The position numbers and the translations under genes are program-made. DNA of 64,000 bases from contig NZ_JAAMOZ010000001.1 in the NCBI RefSeq assembly GCF_011758645.1, positions 868,001 to 932,000 on the forward strand, given 5' to 3'. The stretch is from Brooklawnia cerclae (GTDB lineage Bacteria > Actinomycetota > Actinomycetes > Propionibacteriales > Propionibacteriaceae). The notes under the pieces were generated by a model, which did not search any database, was not told where the DNA came from, and saw only the letters and a program-made list of their open reading frames with translations. Positions 16,370 to 25,329 of the stretch are shown piece by piece. The stretch's first letter is position 1. Every line of letters starts with the position of its first letter.

Positions 16370-17223
16370 GACATGGCGTAGTGCTGGTAGTGGTAGCAGT
16401 GGCGCTATTCCAAATTCCCGTATCGCCTGCTCGGGCGGACTGCGGTGGTTTGGGTTTCGGTAGAAGCTTAGGCGGCGCTGATGCGTGTGTGTCGGGTGAC
16501 ACGGTGACGGTGACGGCCGGAACCACCAGCGAGGTGGGCGGAGCCCCCGCCGCAAACGACACCGGCTGGACCACCCACACCGGGGATGCAACCAACACCG
16601 GATGGCAGGCCCCCACAGACCCAACCACACCCACCCGAACCACCCCCTGCAACACCACAGACCTGGCCACCGCCCCCAGAATCGGACTCTGGACCCTATG
16701 CCGACCCGCCACCACCGACCCGGAACCGGTCAACCCCGACACCCCACCCGAACAAGCCATCCCTGTGAACGCGATCGCCGCCTCAGCCGCCGCCTCCCTC
16801 CACATCCCGCCCCCCACCATCCACATCGGCCCCAACCCCGCCAACAACCAATGGAACGCCCTCGCCGTCGGCCTACCCATCTGGCTGTGGACAACAGACC
16901 CCCGCCACGTCAACGAGCAGGTATCGCGAGAAGGCATCAACATCACACTGTCAGCCACGAGCAGCCAGGTAAGCTTCGACATGGGCGACGGCTCCGTGGT
17001 CACCTGCCAGTCGATGACACCCCGACCACCCCGCACCGATCCGATGACACGGTCACCAGACTGCGGACACGTCTACAAACAACCAGGCATCTACCAGATC
17101 CGGGCATCCGCCAACTGGCAAGTGGCATGGCAGGCATTGGGGTACTCGGGCCAAGAACAGGTGACATCATCTGGCGGTTACCGGCTGGACATGCGAGAGT
17201 TCTCCACCGTGGTGGTCGGCTGA
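16354..17223 (+). CDS. Secreted PKD-like protein
   Basis: This 289-residue protein has a Sec signal peptide (about 1-27, ending SPARA). A low-complexity Thr/Pro-rich region follows, then a C-terminal PKD-like beta-sandwich: the SFDMGDGSVVTC core and the CGHVYKQPGIYQIRASANW strand are typical, and the two cysteines probably form a disulfide. PKD domains are usually structural or adhesive modules outside the cell. ATG 16354 lies inside the lipoprotein gene, with AGAGGGA upstream. The 16560-16900 part is strikingly C-rich (runs of ACC, CCC and CAC codons), unlike neighbouring genes. The function beyond surface location is unknown. Confidence 0.75.
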   Translation: MPIRVRHGVVLVVVAVALFQIPVSPARADCGGLGFGRSLGGADACVSGDTVTVTAGTTSEVGGAPAANDTGWTTHTGDATNTGWQAPTDPTTPTRTTPCNTTDLATAPRIGLWTLCRPATTDPEPVNPDTPPEQAIPVNAIAASAAASLHIPPPTIHIGPNPANNQWNALAVGLPIWLWTTDPRHVNEQVSREGINITLSATSSQVSFDMGDGSVVTCQSMTPRPPRTDPMTRSPDCGHVYKQPGIYQIRASANWQVAWQALGYSGQEQVTSSGGYRLDMREFSTVVVG

Positions 17224-17253
17224 CGAAAACCGGGATCCCCGTTCCGTCCCCAG

Positions 17254-17276
17254 CGGCGTGTCGCAACGACACGCCG
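17254..17276. terminator. Bidirectional hairpin between convergent genes
   Basis: CGGCGTGTCG (17254-17263) and CGACACGCCG (17267-17276) form a perfect 10-bp stem with a 3-nt loop. It lies between the PKD-like gene and the convergent S9 peptidase gene and could serve both. Confidence 0.7.
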
Positions 17277-17342
17277 ACACCCGCCACAACGACATCCCAA
17301 TTCTCGTCAATCAACTCACGCCGTCGCGTCGACGGCCCGGTC

Positions 17343-19325
17343 TCAGCGCCCCGGCAGGTTGTCACCCGGCAGGTTGTCGATCGGTAGCCGCGGTATGTCG
17401 TCGGCGGGCGTGAACCCGAACAGCTGCGACAGGAAGCTGAGCTGCGCCTCCAGCGTCCGGCTGCGGGCCGCTGCGGTGTGGAAACCGTGGCCCTCGCCCT
17501 CGAACATGACCAATGCAACGGGCAGACCCCGGCGCCTGGCCGCGTCCGCCATGGCCGATGCCTGATCGGGCGGGACGACCGGGTCGTCGGTGCCCTGCAG
17601 GAGCAGGATCGGGCTCGCCAGCTTGTCGAGATTGTTGATGGGGGAGCGGTCGCGATAGACGCGTTCGTCCTCGGGCCACGGCCCCACCAGGGAGTCCATG
17701 TAGTGCGACTCGAACTTGTGCCCGCCGACAAGGGCTTTGAGATCGGCGATGCCGTAGCGGCTGATCGCGGCGGCGAACCGGTCGCTGGTCGTCACCGCAC
17801 GCAACGCCGTGTACCCACCGGCGCTTCCGCCGACGATGACGACGCGTCCCGGATCGGCCAGCCCCGCGTCGACAGCGGCCTCGGTGGCGTCGATGCAGTC
17901 GTCGACGTCGGCCACGCCCCACATTCCACGCAGCCGGTCGCGCCACGCGCGCCCGAACCCGGCCGAGCCGGAGTAGTTGACGTCCAGTACCGCGAAGCCG
18001 CGTGAGGTCCAGAACTGGTAGGTCGGGTAGTAGGCGTTGGTGGCGATGGCCGTCGGCCCGCCGTGCACCTGGACGAGCAGGGGTGGCCTTGTGGCGCGCG
18101 GCGCGGCGAAGCGTGCGTTGGTCGGCGGGTAGTACCAGGCCTGGACGGGGCCGTGGCGCCCGGTGAACATGAGCGAACGGGCCACCGATGTGACGTCGCG
18201 ATCGGGCAGTCCCGCAAGGGTGCGGAGGGTGTCCAACGTGCCGTCCGGGCAGACCCGGACCAAGGCACGCGGCCCGACCGGCCGATCGACCAGTGCATAT
18301 CCCTCGCCGAGCGCGACGCACACCGAGTCCACCGACGACACGCCGGCCATGCGCCGCGTGGGCTCACCCCGCGTCGAGACCACGGCCAGATGGCACAGCC
18401 CCTCCGAGAAGTACCACGTGAGGACACGCGCTTCGTCGAGGGCTGCGAAGGCATGGTTGCCGAGGGTGAACATCGGCAGGTCGAAGTCGTGCGCGTCGGA
18501 GTGCAGGGGCCGCACCGGATCGTCCCGGTCGTCGCGCCACGAGTGGAGCCGGAAGAAGCCGTCGGGGTCGGCTGTGAAGAGCAGGCTGCCGTCCGGGGCC
18601 CATCGTGGATGATGGGCAGCAGCCCCGTCGGGGCCGAAGCCTCGTCGTCCGGCAATCTGGACGGCGTCCCTGATGGCGAGGCCGCCGCCACGGTGCAGTC
18701 GTCCTACATGGAGCGTCGCGCAATCCCAGGGCATCGCGGGGTGATCCCACTGGAGCCATGCCAGCCGGAGTCCGGGCCCGAGCTCCGGATTGGCGTAGAA
18801 GGATGCACCACGGCGCAGCACATGTTCGGCGACGGGGCGATCGTCTCCGGCGGGCCATTCCAGGGCGACGATCGTGGTCTCGGGCTCACCCGGCCCTCGA
18901 TGATCCTCACGGACCGCCAGCACGACGGGGACGCCCGGGTACACACGCACGTCGCCGTACCTGACCAGGGGATCCCCGTCCGTCAGAGTGCACACGGTCC
19001 CGTTGGGCGCCCTCAGCTTGATCGTGCGATCCGACTCGTCGCAATAGACGATGACTCCACCGGACGCGTGGAACGCGCCCCCGCCGTATTCGTTGACGCG
19101 GCTGCGCACGTTCGCGTGCCGCGGTGTCAGTTCGTTCACCACTCCGTTGTGAAGCCGCATGATGGCCTGACGCCCGTCCTGGTCGGGCCTGGACTCCAGC
19201 CACAGGAGGTCGGCTTCGTCCGCTTGCAGGGACGACATCTGGCCGCCTCCCGCGATGACGTCGTCGATACCGATGGGAGACGCCCAGCTGCCGTGGGGTG
19301 CGACGACCGGTTCGGGGTGGTCCAT
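17343..19325 (-). CDS. S9-family prolyl oligopeptidase-like peptidase
   Basis: This 660-residue cytoplasmic serine peptidase has an N-terminal beta-propeller-like region and a C-terminal alpha/beta-hydrolase domain. The nucleophile is in GGSAGGY (Ser501), the acid in QGTDDPVVP (about 580), and the histidine in EGEGHGF (about 613), so the triad is complete. The family cleaves short peptides after proline or hydrophobic residues. ATG 19325 is used, but the ribosome site is weak, so a few residues' uncertainty remains. The last residues (IDNLPGDNLPGR) come from a short direct repeat. It is monocistronic, upstream of the LacI gene on the same strand with a 28-bp gap. Confidence 0.92.
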   Translation of the reverse strand: MDHPEPVVAPHGSWASPIGIDDVIAGGGQMSSLQADEADLLWLESRPDQDGRQAIMRLHNGVVNELTPRHANVRSRVNEYGGGAFHASGGVIVYCDESDRTIKLRAPNGTVCTLTDGDPLVRYGDVRVYPGVPVVLAVREDHRGPGEPETTIVALEWPAGDDRPVAEHVLRRGASFYANPELGPGLRLAWLQWDHPAMPWDCATLHVGRLHRGGGLAIRDAVQIAGRRGFGPDGAAAHHPRWAPDGSLLFTADPDGFFRLHSWRDDRDDPVRPLHSDAHDFDLPMFTLGNHAFAALDEARVLTWYFSEGLCHLAVVSTRGEPTRRMAGVSSVDSVCVALGEGYALVDRPVGPRALVRVCPDGTLDTLRTLAGLPDRDVTSVARSLMFTGRHGPVQAWYYPPTNARFAAPRATRPPLLVQVHGGPTAIATNAYYPTYQFWTSRGFAVLDVNYSGSAGFGRAWRDRLRGMWGVADVDDCIDATEAAVDAGLADPGRVVIVGGSAGGYTALRAVTTSDRFAAAISRYGIADLKALVGGHKFESHYMDSLVGPWPEDERVYRDRSPINNLDKLASPILLLQGTDDPVVPPDQASAMADAARRRGLPVALVMFEGEGHGFHTAAARSRTLEAQLSFLSQLFGFTPADDIPRLPIDNLPGDNLPGR

Positions 19326-19353
19326 GAGACTCAAGCTATCGCAACGACTGGGA

Positions 19354-20301
19354 TCAGGGCTGCCAGACCATGGGCACCGGGAGCCTGTCGCGCGTCGGCG
19401 GCGTCCCGGGCGAGGCGATCCTCTCGACGAGCAGGTCGGCCGCCGCTCGTCCCAACGCGACGCCGTCGACATCGATCGCGGGGACGTCCTTGAGGCCGAG
19501 CGCGTCGACGATAACCTGCTCGGAACTGACCAGGGGAGCGGGCTGCCCGGCCGAGAGGTAGGCGTGCTGGATGCCGAGTCCGATCGCCGTCGCGTAGGGG
19601 ATGACCGCGGTCGGGGCGAACCTGCGCACCTCCGCGGCGGCCCACACCCCCGCCGCGAACGTCGCCGGGTAGGGTCCCACGACGGCCAGTTCGGCACCCG
19701 TGGACTCGGTGGCGGCGCGCACGGTGCTGGCCCGTTGCTTGTCCTGCCACGACCCCGCCGGCCCCCCCACGTAGACGATCCGCCGATGCCCGGCCTCGAT
19801 CAGCCGGCGGGCGAGGCCACCGAAGGCCGATGCCGTGTCGGCGATCACCGAGGCCATGCCGTCGATCTCGCGGTCGACGAGCACTGCCGGGGTGCCCTCG
19901 GTGGCGGTGACGACCAGCTCGTCGGTTCCTGCGGGAGCGACCACGATGAACCCGTCGACCTGGCGCGCCAGCCTGCCGAACGCGGTGAGTTCGTCACTGG
20001 CGGCCAGCGGATGCACGACCACGGTGAGCTGCAGCCCCGCCTCGGAGGTGCGCGCCTGGGCGCCGGCGATCACCGGGGTGAAGAAGCTGTTGTCGAGTGT
20101 GGGGACGACCAGGGCGACGATGCCCGTCCTGCCACCCGCGAGGAGCCGTGCCGCGGCGTTGGCGACGAAACCCAGGCGCTCGGCGGCGTCCTTGACCCGC
20201 TGCGCCGTGGCGGGGGAGACCAGTTCGGGACGGGTGAAGGTGCGCGATGCTGTCGCCTTGGAGACGCCGGCGAGCGCGGCCACATCCGCGATCGTCGCCA
20301 T
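19354..20301 (-). CDS. LacI-family transcriptional repressor
   Basis: This 315-residue LacI-type regulator has an N-terminal helix-turn-helix (ATIADVAALAGVSKATASRT, residues 2-21) and hinge, followed by a periplasmic-binding-like effector domain. The start ATG 20301 follows a strong GAGGAGG site. It diverges from the importer/deaminase operon at 20426. Between them is a LacI-type dyad, TGAAACCGGTTACA, at 20390-20403, and a weaker GTTT-N5-AAAC dyad at 20344-20356. It most likely represses the importer operon and itself until a ligand (probably the imported compound or a product) binds. Confidence 0.93.
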   Translation of the reverse strand: MATIADVAALAGVSKATASRTFTRPELVSPATAQRVKDAAERLGFVANAAARLLAGGRTGIVALVVPTLDNSFFTPVIAGAQARTSEAGLQLTVVVHPLAASDELTAFGRLARQVDGFIVVAPAGTDELVVTATEGTPAVLVDREIDGMASVIADTASAFGGLARRLIEAGHRRIVYVGGPAGSWQDKQRASTVRAATESTGAELAVVGPYPATFAAGVWAAAEVRRFAPTAVIPYATAIGLGIQHAYLSAGQPAPLVSSEQVIVDALGLKDVPAIDVDGVALGRAAADLLVERIASPGTPPTRDRLPVPMVWQP

Positions 20302-20343
20302 GGTCCTCCTCACGGACTCGGTTTCCGGCGAGCGTAACACGAC

Positions 20344-20356
20344 GTTTACATGAAAC
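20344..20356. promoter_or_regulatory. Weaker dyad, possible second LacI operator
   Basis: GTTTACATGAAAC has matching GTTT/AAAC outer arms around a non-symmetric centre. It lies 43 bp upstream of the repressor start and would suit repressor autoregulation. Confidence 0.35.
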
Positions 20357-20389
20357 CCTGGCGCCGGAACCACGCTTCACCGTAGGTTA

Positions 20390-20403
20390 TGAAACCGGTT
20401 ACA
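20390..20403. promoter_or_regulatory. LacI-type operator
   Basis: TGAAACCGGTTACA is a near-perfect dyad (12 of 14 positions) with the central AACCGGTT typical of LacI-family operators. It ends 22 bp before the TTG start of the first permease gene and sits in the intergenic region shared with the divergent LacI gene, so it is well placed to block transcription of the importer operon. Confidence 0.75.
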
Positions 20404-20425
20404 TTTTCGACGGCTTGGAGTCACT

Positions 20426-21250
20426 TTGCATTCACGCATCGCGCCCTTGCTTCTTCTGGCACCCGGACTGGGTTTCCTGCTCGTCGGCTTCCTCGTACCC
20501 TCGGTCGCCATGCTCTTCTCCCCGCCGGGTACATCGACCGGTGAGGTCTTCGTACGGCTCGGGCAGATGCTGACCGATCCCTACGACCTGCAGATCATCG
20601 GCCGCACGTTGATGTTCGGGCTCGTCGTGACCGTGATCTGCGTCGTCCTCGGCTTCCCGGTCGCCTATCTGCTGGCCCGCACCTCGTCGCGCTGGTCGGG
20701 GCTGCTCCTCGCGCTGGCGATCTTCCCGCTGCTGCTCAGCAACGTCGTCCGGACCTTCGGGTGGCTCGTGGTGCTCGGCTCCAACGGCGCCATCGGGCAG
20801 CTGCTGGTGGGCCTCGGCCTGGTCGACCAGGCTCCCCAGCTGCTCTACACCCCGCTTGCCGTCGTCCTCGGTCTGACGCAGCTGTTCCTGCCGCTGTCGA
20901 TCATCACGTGCTACTCGGCGGTCTCCCAGGTGGACGCGGGGCTCGACGACGCGGCCCGGGGCCTGGGAGCCTCGCGCACCCGGACGTTCTGGGACGTGGT
21001 GCTTCCGCTGTCGCTGCCGGGGATCATCGTGGCGGCGACGCTCGTCTTCGCCGGATCAGTCACCGCATACACCACGCCCTATCTGCTGGGCGGATCGAGC
21101 AACCGCATGCTGTCGACCCAGCTGTTCGCGTATTCGAGCGTCACGGTCGACTGGGCGAGCGCGTCGGCCACCGCGATCATCATGACGGTGCTGGTGTTCG
21201 CCGTCTCGGCGCTGTCGAGCCTGGCAGGCCGGAAGGGGGCGACGGCGTGA
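20426..21250 (+). CDS. PotB-like ABC transporter permease
   Basis: This 274-residue inner-membrane permease has about six hydrophobic segments and the binding-protein-dependent permease loop (DDAARGLGASRTRTF), where EAA-type residues contact the ATPase. It is closest in style to PotB/PotC of polyamine importers. The start is TTG at 20426, supported by GGAG five bases upstream. Its stop overlaps the GTG start of the second permease. It is the first gene of an operon that ends with an adenosine-deaminase-family gene, so the cargo may not be a polyamine. Confidence 0.9.
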   Translation: MHSRIAPLLLLAPGLGFLLVGFLVPSVAMLFSPPGTSTGEVFVRLGQMLTDPYDLQIIGRTLMFGLVVTVICVVLGFPVAYLLARTSSRWSGLLLALAIFPLLLSNVVRTFGWLVVLGSNGAIGQLLVGLGLVDQAPQLLYTPLAVVLGLTQLFLPLSIITCYSAVSQVDAGLDDAARGLGASRTRTFWDVVLPLSLPGIIVAATLVFAGSVTAYTTPYLLGGSSNRMLSTQLFAYSSVTVDWASASATAIIMTVLVFAVSALSSLAGRKGATA

Positions 21251-22044
21251 GGACACGGCATCCCGTCGCCGCCGCCTTCGCCGTGGCGGGCTACATCGTC
21301 ATGATCGTGCCGATCCTCTTCGTCGTCGCCACGGCGTTCACCGCGGGCAAGACCCTGAAGTTCCCGCCCGAGGGCTTCTCCCTCCGTTGGTTCGGGCAGG
21401 CCCTGTCGTACCAGCCTTTCGTCGGCTCGCTCGCCACGAGCGCCGAGATCGCGGTTCTCGCGACCCTGCTCGCTCTCCTGGTCGGCGTACCGGCCACGCT
21501 GGCCATCCATCGCGGCCGGCTACCGGGCAAGGGCATCGTCGAGGCGCTCTTCCTCTCGCCGCTCGTGGTCCCCGAGCTCGTGGTCGGCCTCGCGCTGTTC
21601 CAGCAGCTGATCGTCACCTTCCGGTTCGACAACTGGCCGGTTCTGCTCATCGGGCACACGGCATTGCTGCTTCCCTACGCGGTGCGCGTCACCGGCGCGT
21701 CCCTGGCGGGGATGGATCCGGCGCTCGAGGAGGCCGCTCGTGGTCTCGGCGCGTCACCCCTGGTCGCGTTCTGGACCGTCACACTGCCCGTGCTGCGCCC
21801 CGGGATCTTCTCGGCCGCACTGCTGAGCTTCATCACGTCGTTCAACAACGTGCCGCTGTCGCTGCTGTTGCAGAGCCGTACCACCCGAACCCTGCCCGTC
21901 ACGATGCTCGATTACGTACAGCAGAGCTACGACCCCATGGTCGCCGCGGCCTCGACCCTGATCCTCGCGGTCACCGTCGTCATCGCCGTCATCGCCGAGC
22001 GCACAGTCGGCTTCACCAGGATCTTCGGAGGCATCAACCGATGA
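21247..22044 (+). CDS. PotC-like ABC transporter permease
   Basis: This 265-residue second permease has six predicted membrane segments and the loop EEAARGLGASPLVAF that docks to the ATPase. The GTG start at 21247 overlaps the stop of the first permease (GTGA), and its own stop overlaps the ATPase start (ATGA), so all three are translationally coupled. It would pair with the first permease to form the channel. Confidence 0.9.
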   Translation: MRTRHPVAAAFAVAGYIVMIVPILFVVATAFTAGKTLKFPPEGFSLRWFGQALSYQPFVGSLATSAEIAVLATLLALLVGVPATLAIHRGRLPGKGIVEALFLSPLVVPELVVGLALFQQLIVTFRFDNWPVLLIGHTALLLPYAVRVTGASLAGMDPALEEAARGLGASPLVAFWTVTLPVLRPGIFSAALLSFITSFNNVPLSLLLQSRTTRTLPVTMLDYVQQSYDPMVAAASTLILAVTVVIAVIAERTVGFTRIFGGINR

Positions 22045-23036
22045 GCGTCGCAGCACAGTTCGACAAGGTCACGCAGGTCTTCGGCACGTTCACGGCAGTC
22101 GACGGCATCGATCTGGCCATCCAGGCCGGCAGGCTCACGACCCTGCTCGGTCCCTCGGGCTGCGGGAAGACGACCTCGCTCCGCATGCTGGCCGGCTACC
22201 TGCGTCCCACCTCGGGCCGCATCATGATCGACGGCACGGACGCGACGTCCGCCCCACCCGAGAAGCGCGGCCTCGGCATGGTCTTCCAGTCCTACGCGCT
22301 CTTCCCCCACATGACCGTCGCGGACAACGTCGGGTACGGCCTCAAGCTGCGGCGCGTCCCCCGGGACGAACGGGCGGCGCGTGTGGCCGAGTGCCTCGAT
22401 CTCGTCGGTCTCGGCGACGTGGCTGCCCGCAAGCCGAAGGCGCTCTCCGGCGGCCAGCAGCAGCGCGTCGCTCTCGCCCGCGCCATCGCGATCCGCCCCA
22501 AGCTGCTCCTCCTCGACGAGCCGCTGTCCAACCTCGACGCGCGCCTGCGCGTGCAGATGCGCTCGGAGATCCGCAGGATCCAGTCCGAGACGGGGCTGAC
22601 CGTCGTGCTCGTCACCCACGATCAGGACGAAGCCCTGGAGATGAGCGACGAGATGGTGCTCATGCGATCCGGGCGGATCATGCAGCACGGTGCGCCCGCC
22701 GAGGTCTTCAGTGCGCCCGTCAATCGTTTCGTGGCCGACTTCCTCGGCTACGAGAACTTCTGGCACACGCGCGACGGTCTGGTCACCGTCCGCCCCGAGC
22801 ATCTGAATGTGTCCACCACCGCGCCGGCGGGCGACGGCGGGCTCGCGCTCGACGCGGTCGTCTCCGAGATCGTCTATCGCGGTGTCGACATGCTCGTCAC
22901 CCTCGTCGCACACGACGACCAGGGTGAGACGAAGCTCGTCTCCAGCGTCCGCGCCGACGGCTCCGTCCAGTTCTCCCCCGGCGATCGTGTGGCTGTGACG
23001 GCACCAGCCGCCCGCCTGATCGCACTGACCGACTGA
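22041..23036 (+). CDS. PotA-like ABC transporter ATPase
   Basis: This 331-residue ATPase of the PotA/FbpC/MalK type has Walker [10 protein letters not shown] near 36-44, Q-loop FQSYALFPH, signature LSGGQQQR, Walker B LLLLDEP and the switch histidine in [10 protein letters not shown]-terminal TOBE-like regulatory region follows (about 245-331; VRPEHLNVS). ATG 22041 has GGAGG at 22027-22031. It powers the two preceding permeases. Confidence 0.93.
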   Translation: MSVAAQFDKVTQVFGTFTAVDGIDLAIQAGRLTTLLGPSGCGKTTSLRMLAGYLRPTSGRIMIDGTDATSAPPEKRGLGMVFQSYALFPHMTVADNVGYGLKLRRVPRDERAARVAECLDLVGLGDVAARKPKALSGGQQQRVALARAIAIRPKLLLLDEPLSNLDARLRVQMRSEIRRIQSETGLTVVLVTHDQDEALEMSDEMVLMRSGRIMQHGAPAEVFSAPVNRFVADFLGYENFWHTRDGLVTVRPEHLNVSTTAPAGDGGLALDAVVSEIVYRGVDMLVTLVAHDDQGETKLVSSVRADGSVQFSPGDRVAVTAPAARLIALTD

Positions 23037-23058
23037 CTCCACCACGAAAGGAATCCAT

Positions 23059-24132
23059 ATGCACCGCACGACCCGCGCCCTCGCACTGGGGGTCGCGTCC
23101 GCTTTCCTGGGCGTCGCGGCTCTCACCGGTTGTTCCGGCTCGGACGACGAGCAGGAGGGCACCCAGACGCTCGTCGTCAGCACCTTCTCCTTCGGCGTCG
23201 AGGCCTTCCAGGAGGCTGTGATCGACCCGTTCACCGCTGAGACCGGCATCCAGGTCGAGGTCGAGACCGGTTCGAACTCCGATCGGCTCTCGCAGCTTCA
23301 GCTCGCCGCCGGAGACAACCCGGGCATCGACATCATGCTCATCAGCGACTACTACGCGGCACTGGGCCAGGAGGACGACCTGTTCGCCGAGGTCGACCAG
23401 AGCGCCATCCCCAACCTCTCCGAGATCGCCGACTTCGCCGTCGACGACGCGTACAACGGCCCCGCCTACAGCTACCAGCTCAACGGCACGCTCTACCGCA
23501 CCGACGAACTGAGCCAGGAGCAGGCAGCCAGCTGGGACCTGTACGGGGACGCCGCCTACTCCGGCAGGCTCGCGCTGCCCGACATCTCGGTGACGGCCGG
23601 CCAGCTCGCGATCAGCGGGGTGGCGGCGACGTATGGCAGCGGGCCGTACGACGTCGACACGGCCTTCGCGAAGATGGGCGACTGGGCCCCCGGCATCCTG
23701 CAGTTCTACAGCTCGTCGACGGAGGTGACCAACCTCATCACGCAGGGCGAGATCGTCGCGGCGGACTCGCTCAACGGCTTCGCCACCGACCTGGTGGCCT
23801 CCGGCGAGCCCATCGCCTGGACCCCGCCGTCCGAGGGCGCCTACATGGCAACCAACCGGGTGATGATCCCCAAGGGCGCGGCCAACGTGGACGCGGCCAA
23901 CACGTTCATCAACTACCTGCTGGGCGTCGAGGCACAGTCCAAGTCCGCCGAACTCGTCGGTGACCTGCCTGTGAACCCGGGAGCCACCATCCCCGATGAG
24001 CTGACCGACGTCGTCGGCGACATCGCGACCGACCCGATCGCGGCGGGATACCAGGCGCTTGATCCCACGGAGCTCGTCCCGACGCGCAGCGAGTGGGTCG
24101 ACCGCTTCGCCCGCGAAGTGACCGGGAAGTGA
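23059..24132 (+). CDS. PotD-like solute-binding lipoprotein
   Basis: This 357-residue extracellular solute-binding protein has a signal peptide and lipobox LTGC (Cys25). The mature part has the PotD/family-1 arrangement, including the DIMLISDYYAALGQ strand and the PAYSYQLNGTLYRTDEL region at the domain boundary. AAAGGAAT precedes ATG 23059. The typical acidic polyamine-binding residues cannot be confirmed by eye. Because the next gene is an adenosine-deaminase-family enzyme overlapping its stop, the ligand may be a purine nucleoside or related amino-heterocycle. That is inference from coupling only. Confidence 0.9.
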   Translation: MHRTTRALALGVASAFLGVAALTGCSGSDDEQEGTQTLVVSTFSFGVEAFQEAVIDPFTAETGIQVEVETGSNSDRLSQLQLAAGDNPGIDIMLISDYYAALGQEDDLFAEVDQSAIPNLSEIADFAVDDAYNGPAYSYQLNGTLYRTDELSQEQAASWDLYGDAAYSGRLALPDISVTAGQLAISGVAATYGSGPYDVDTAFAKMGDWAPGILQFYSSSTEVTNLITQGEIVAADSLNGFATDLVASGEPIAWTPPSEGAYMATNRVMIPKGAANVDAANTFINYLLGVEAQSKSAELVGDLPVNPGATIPDELTDVVGDIATDPIAAGYQALDPTELVPTRSEWVDRFAREVTGK

Positions 24133-25235
24133 CCGGGGTCCCCGCCGGCTGGATCGAGCGACTGCCCAAGGTCGACCTGCACTGTCATCTCATCGGCACC
24201 GTGCGAGCGAGTACCTTCGCCGAACTGGCGCGCCGCGAGCGGCTCGATCTGCCCGACACCCCGGAACAGATCTACGCCGACATCAACTCGCTGCCCCCGG
24301 ATCCGGACCTGTACCGCGACACCGTCATCCCGGTGCCGCAGGGACGCTCCGCCGACGAGCCCGAGGTGTCGTACTCGCTGTTCCAGGTGTCGAAGTGGGT
24401 CACCAGCGTCCTGCGTGACGCCGACGACCTGACACGCATCGTCCACGAGGCGTTCGAGGACGCCCACCGCTGCAATGTGCGGCACCTCGAACTCTTCTTC
24501 GACGACGTACCCGAGCACCTCGCGGGGCTCGGGTACGAGGGCAGCGTCGCGGCCTACGCCGAGGGCATCCGGATGGCCGAGCGTGACTTCGGCATGACGG
24601 GGCGGATGATCAAGGGCATCGATCGATCGAAGAGCGGCGGGGAGGCCCTGGAGCACGTGCGGGAGATGGTCGCGCACCCGCACGAGTATGTCGCGGGTAT
24701 CGGGCTGGACAACCTCGAGACGGCCGGTCCGCCCGAGCGCTTCGCCGATGCCTACCGCCTGGCGGGGCAAGCAGGCCTGCGCCGCACCGCCCACGCCTCC
24801 GAGCATGCCCCCACGGCGGTCAACACCGTCACCTGCCTCGACGTGCTCGGCTGCGATCGCATCGACCACGGTTACTACGTGTTGCAGGATCCGCGGGTGG
24901 TGGCGCGGGTGCGCGACGAGTCGGTCACGTTCACCGTCGCGTCCACCACCTCGCGGCGCTCGTGGCGTCCGTGGCGACGGGCCTCGATCCGGGCCATGCT
25001 CGACGCGGGGATCGGCGTGATCCCCTGCTCGGACGACCCCGGCATGTTCCCGACCACCCTGACCAGCGAGTACGCGATCCTCGCCGGACAGGTGGGCGCC
25101 ACGCACGACCAGTTGACGGCGATGGCGCTGCGCGCCGCCGATGCCTGCTGGTTGCCCGACGACGCCCGGGCCGACCTGAGGAGCCGCGTGCAGGCCGAGG
25201 TCACGGCGCTCGACGCCGAGTTCGGCCTCGCGTAG
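24129..25235 (+). CDS. Adenosine deaminase-family metal hydrolase, divergent
   Basis: This 368-residue amidohydrolase of the adenosine/AMP deaminase family has the first metal-ligand pair HCH (His18, His20) and HASE (His222, Glu225) in place of the usual HAGE. It also has RIDHG (His247) and SDDP (Asp302/303) in place of TDDP. All predicted zinc ligands and the catalytic Glu and His are therefore kept, with variation around them. The usual CPTSN-type substrate loop is replaced by VASTTSRRSW, so the substrate may not be plain adenosine. The GTG start overlaps the binding-protein stop (GTGA). It likely deaminates the compound brought in by the preceding importer. Confidence 0.85.
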   Translation: MTGVPAGWIERLPKVDLHCHLIGTVRASTFAELARRERLDLPDTPEQIYADINSLPPDPDLYRDTVIPVPQGRSADEPEVSYSLFQVSKWVTSVLRDADDLTRIVHEAFEDAHRCNVRHLELFFDDVPEHLAGLGYEGSVAAYAEGIRMAERDFGMTGRMIKGIDRSKSGGEALEHVREMVAHPHEYVAGIGLDNLETAGPPERFADAYRLAGQAGLRRTAHASEHAPTAVNTVTCLDVLGCDRIDHGYYVLQDPRVVARVRDESVTFTVASTTSRRSWRPWRRASIRAMLDAGIGVIPCSDDPGMFPTTLTSEYAILAGQVGATHDQLTAMALRAADACWLPDDARADLRSRVQAEVTALDAEFGLA

Positions 25236-25240
25236 AAAGA

Positions 25241-25278
25241 CCCCGTGGAGCCCTCCTTCCACCGAGGGCCCCACGGGG
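25241..25278. terminator. Hairpin terminator between convergent genes
   Basis: CCCCGTGGAGCCCT (25241-25254) pairs with AGGGCCCCACGGGG (25265-25278), with one mismatch and a 10-nt loop. It lies between the deaminase gene and the convergent GntP-type permease gene. Confidence 0.75.
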
Positions 25279-25329
25279 CTCCAGCTTTCCGTTCCGATCT
25301 CTCCGACCCCGGCATGTGCCGGGTTCGTC

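Noticed and set aside
16326-17036. Minus-strand 236-codon frame opposite the PKD-like gene
   Set aside because: It is antisense to a gene with a signal peptide, good start and PKD-like pattern; the extreme C-bias explains its openness.
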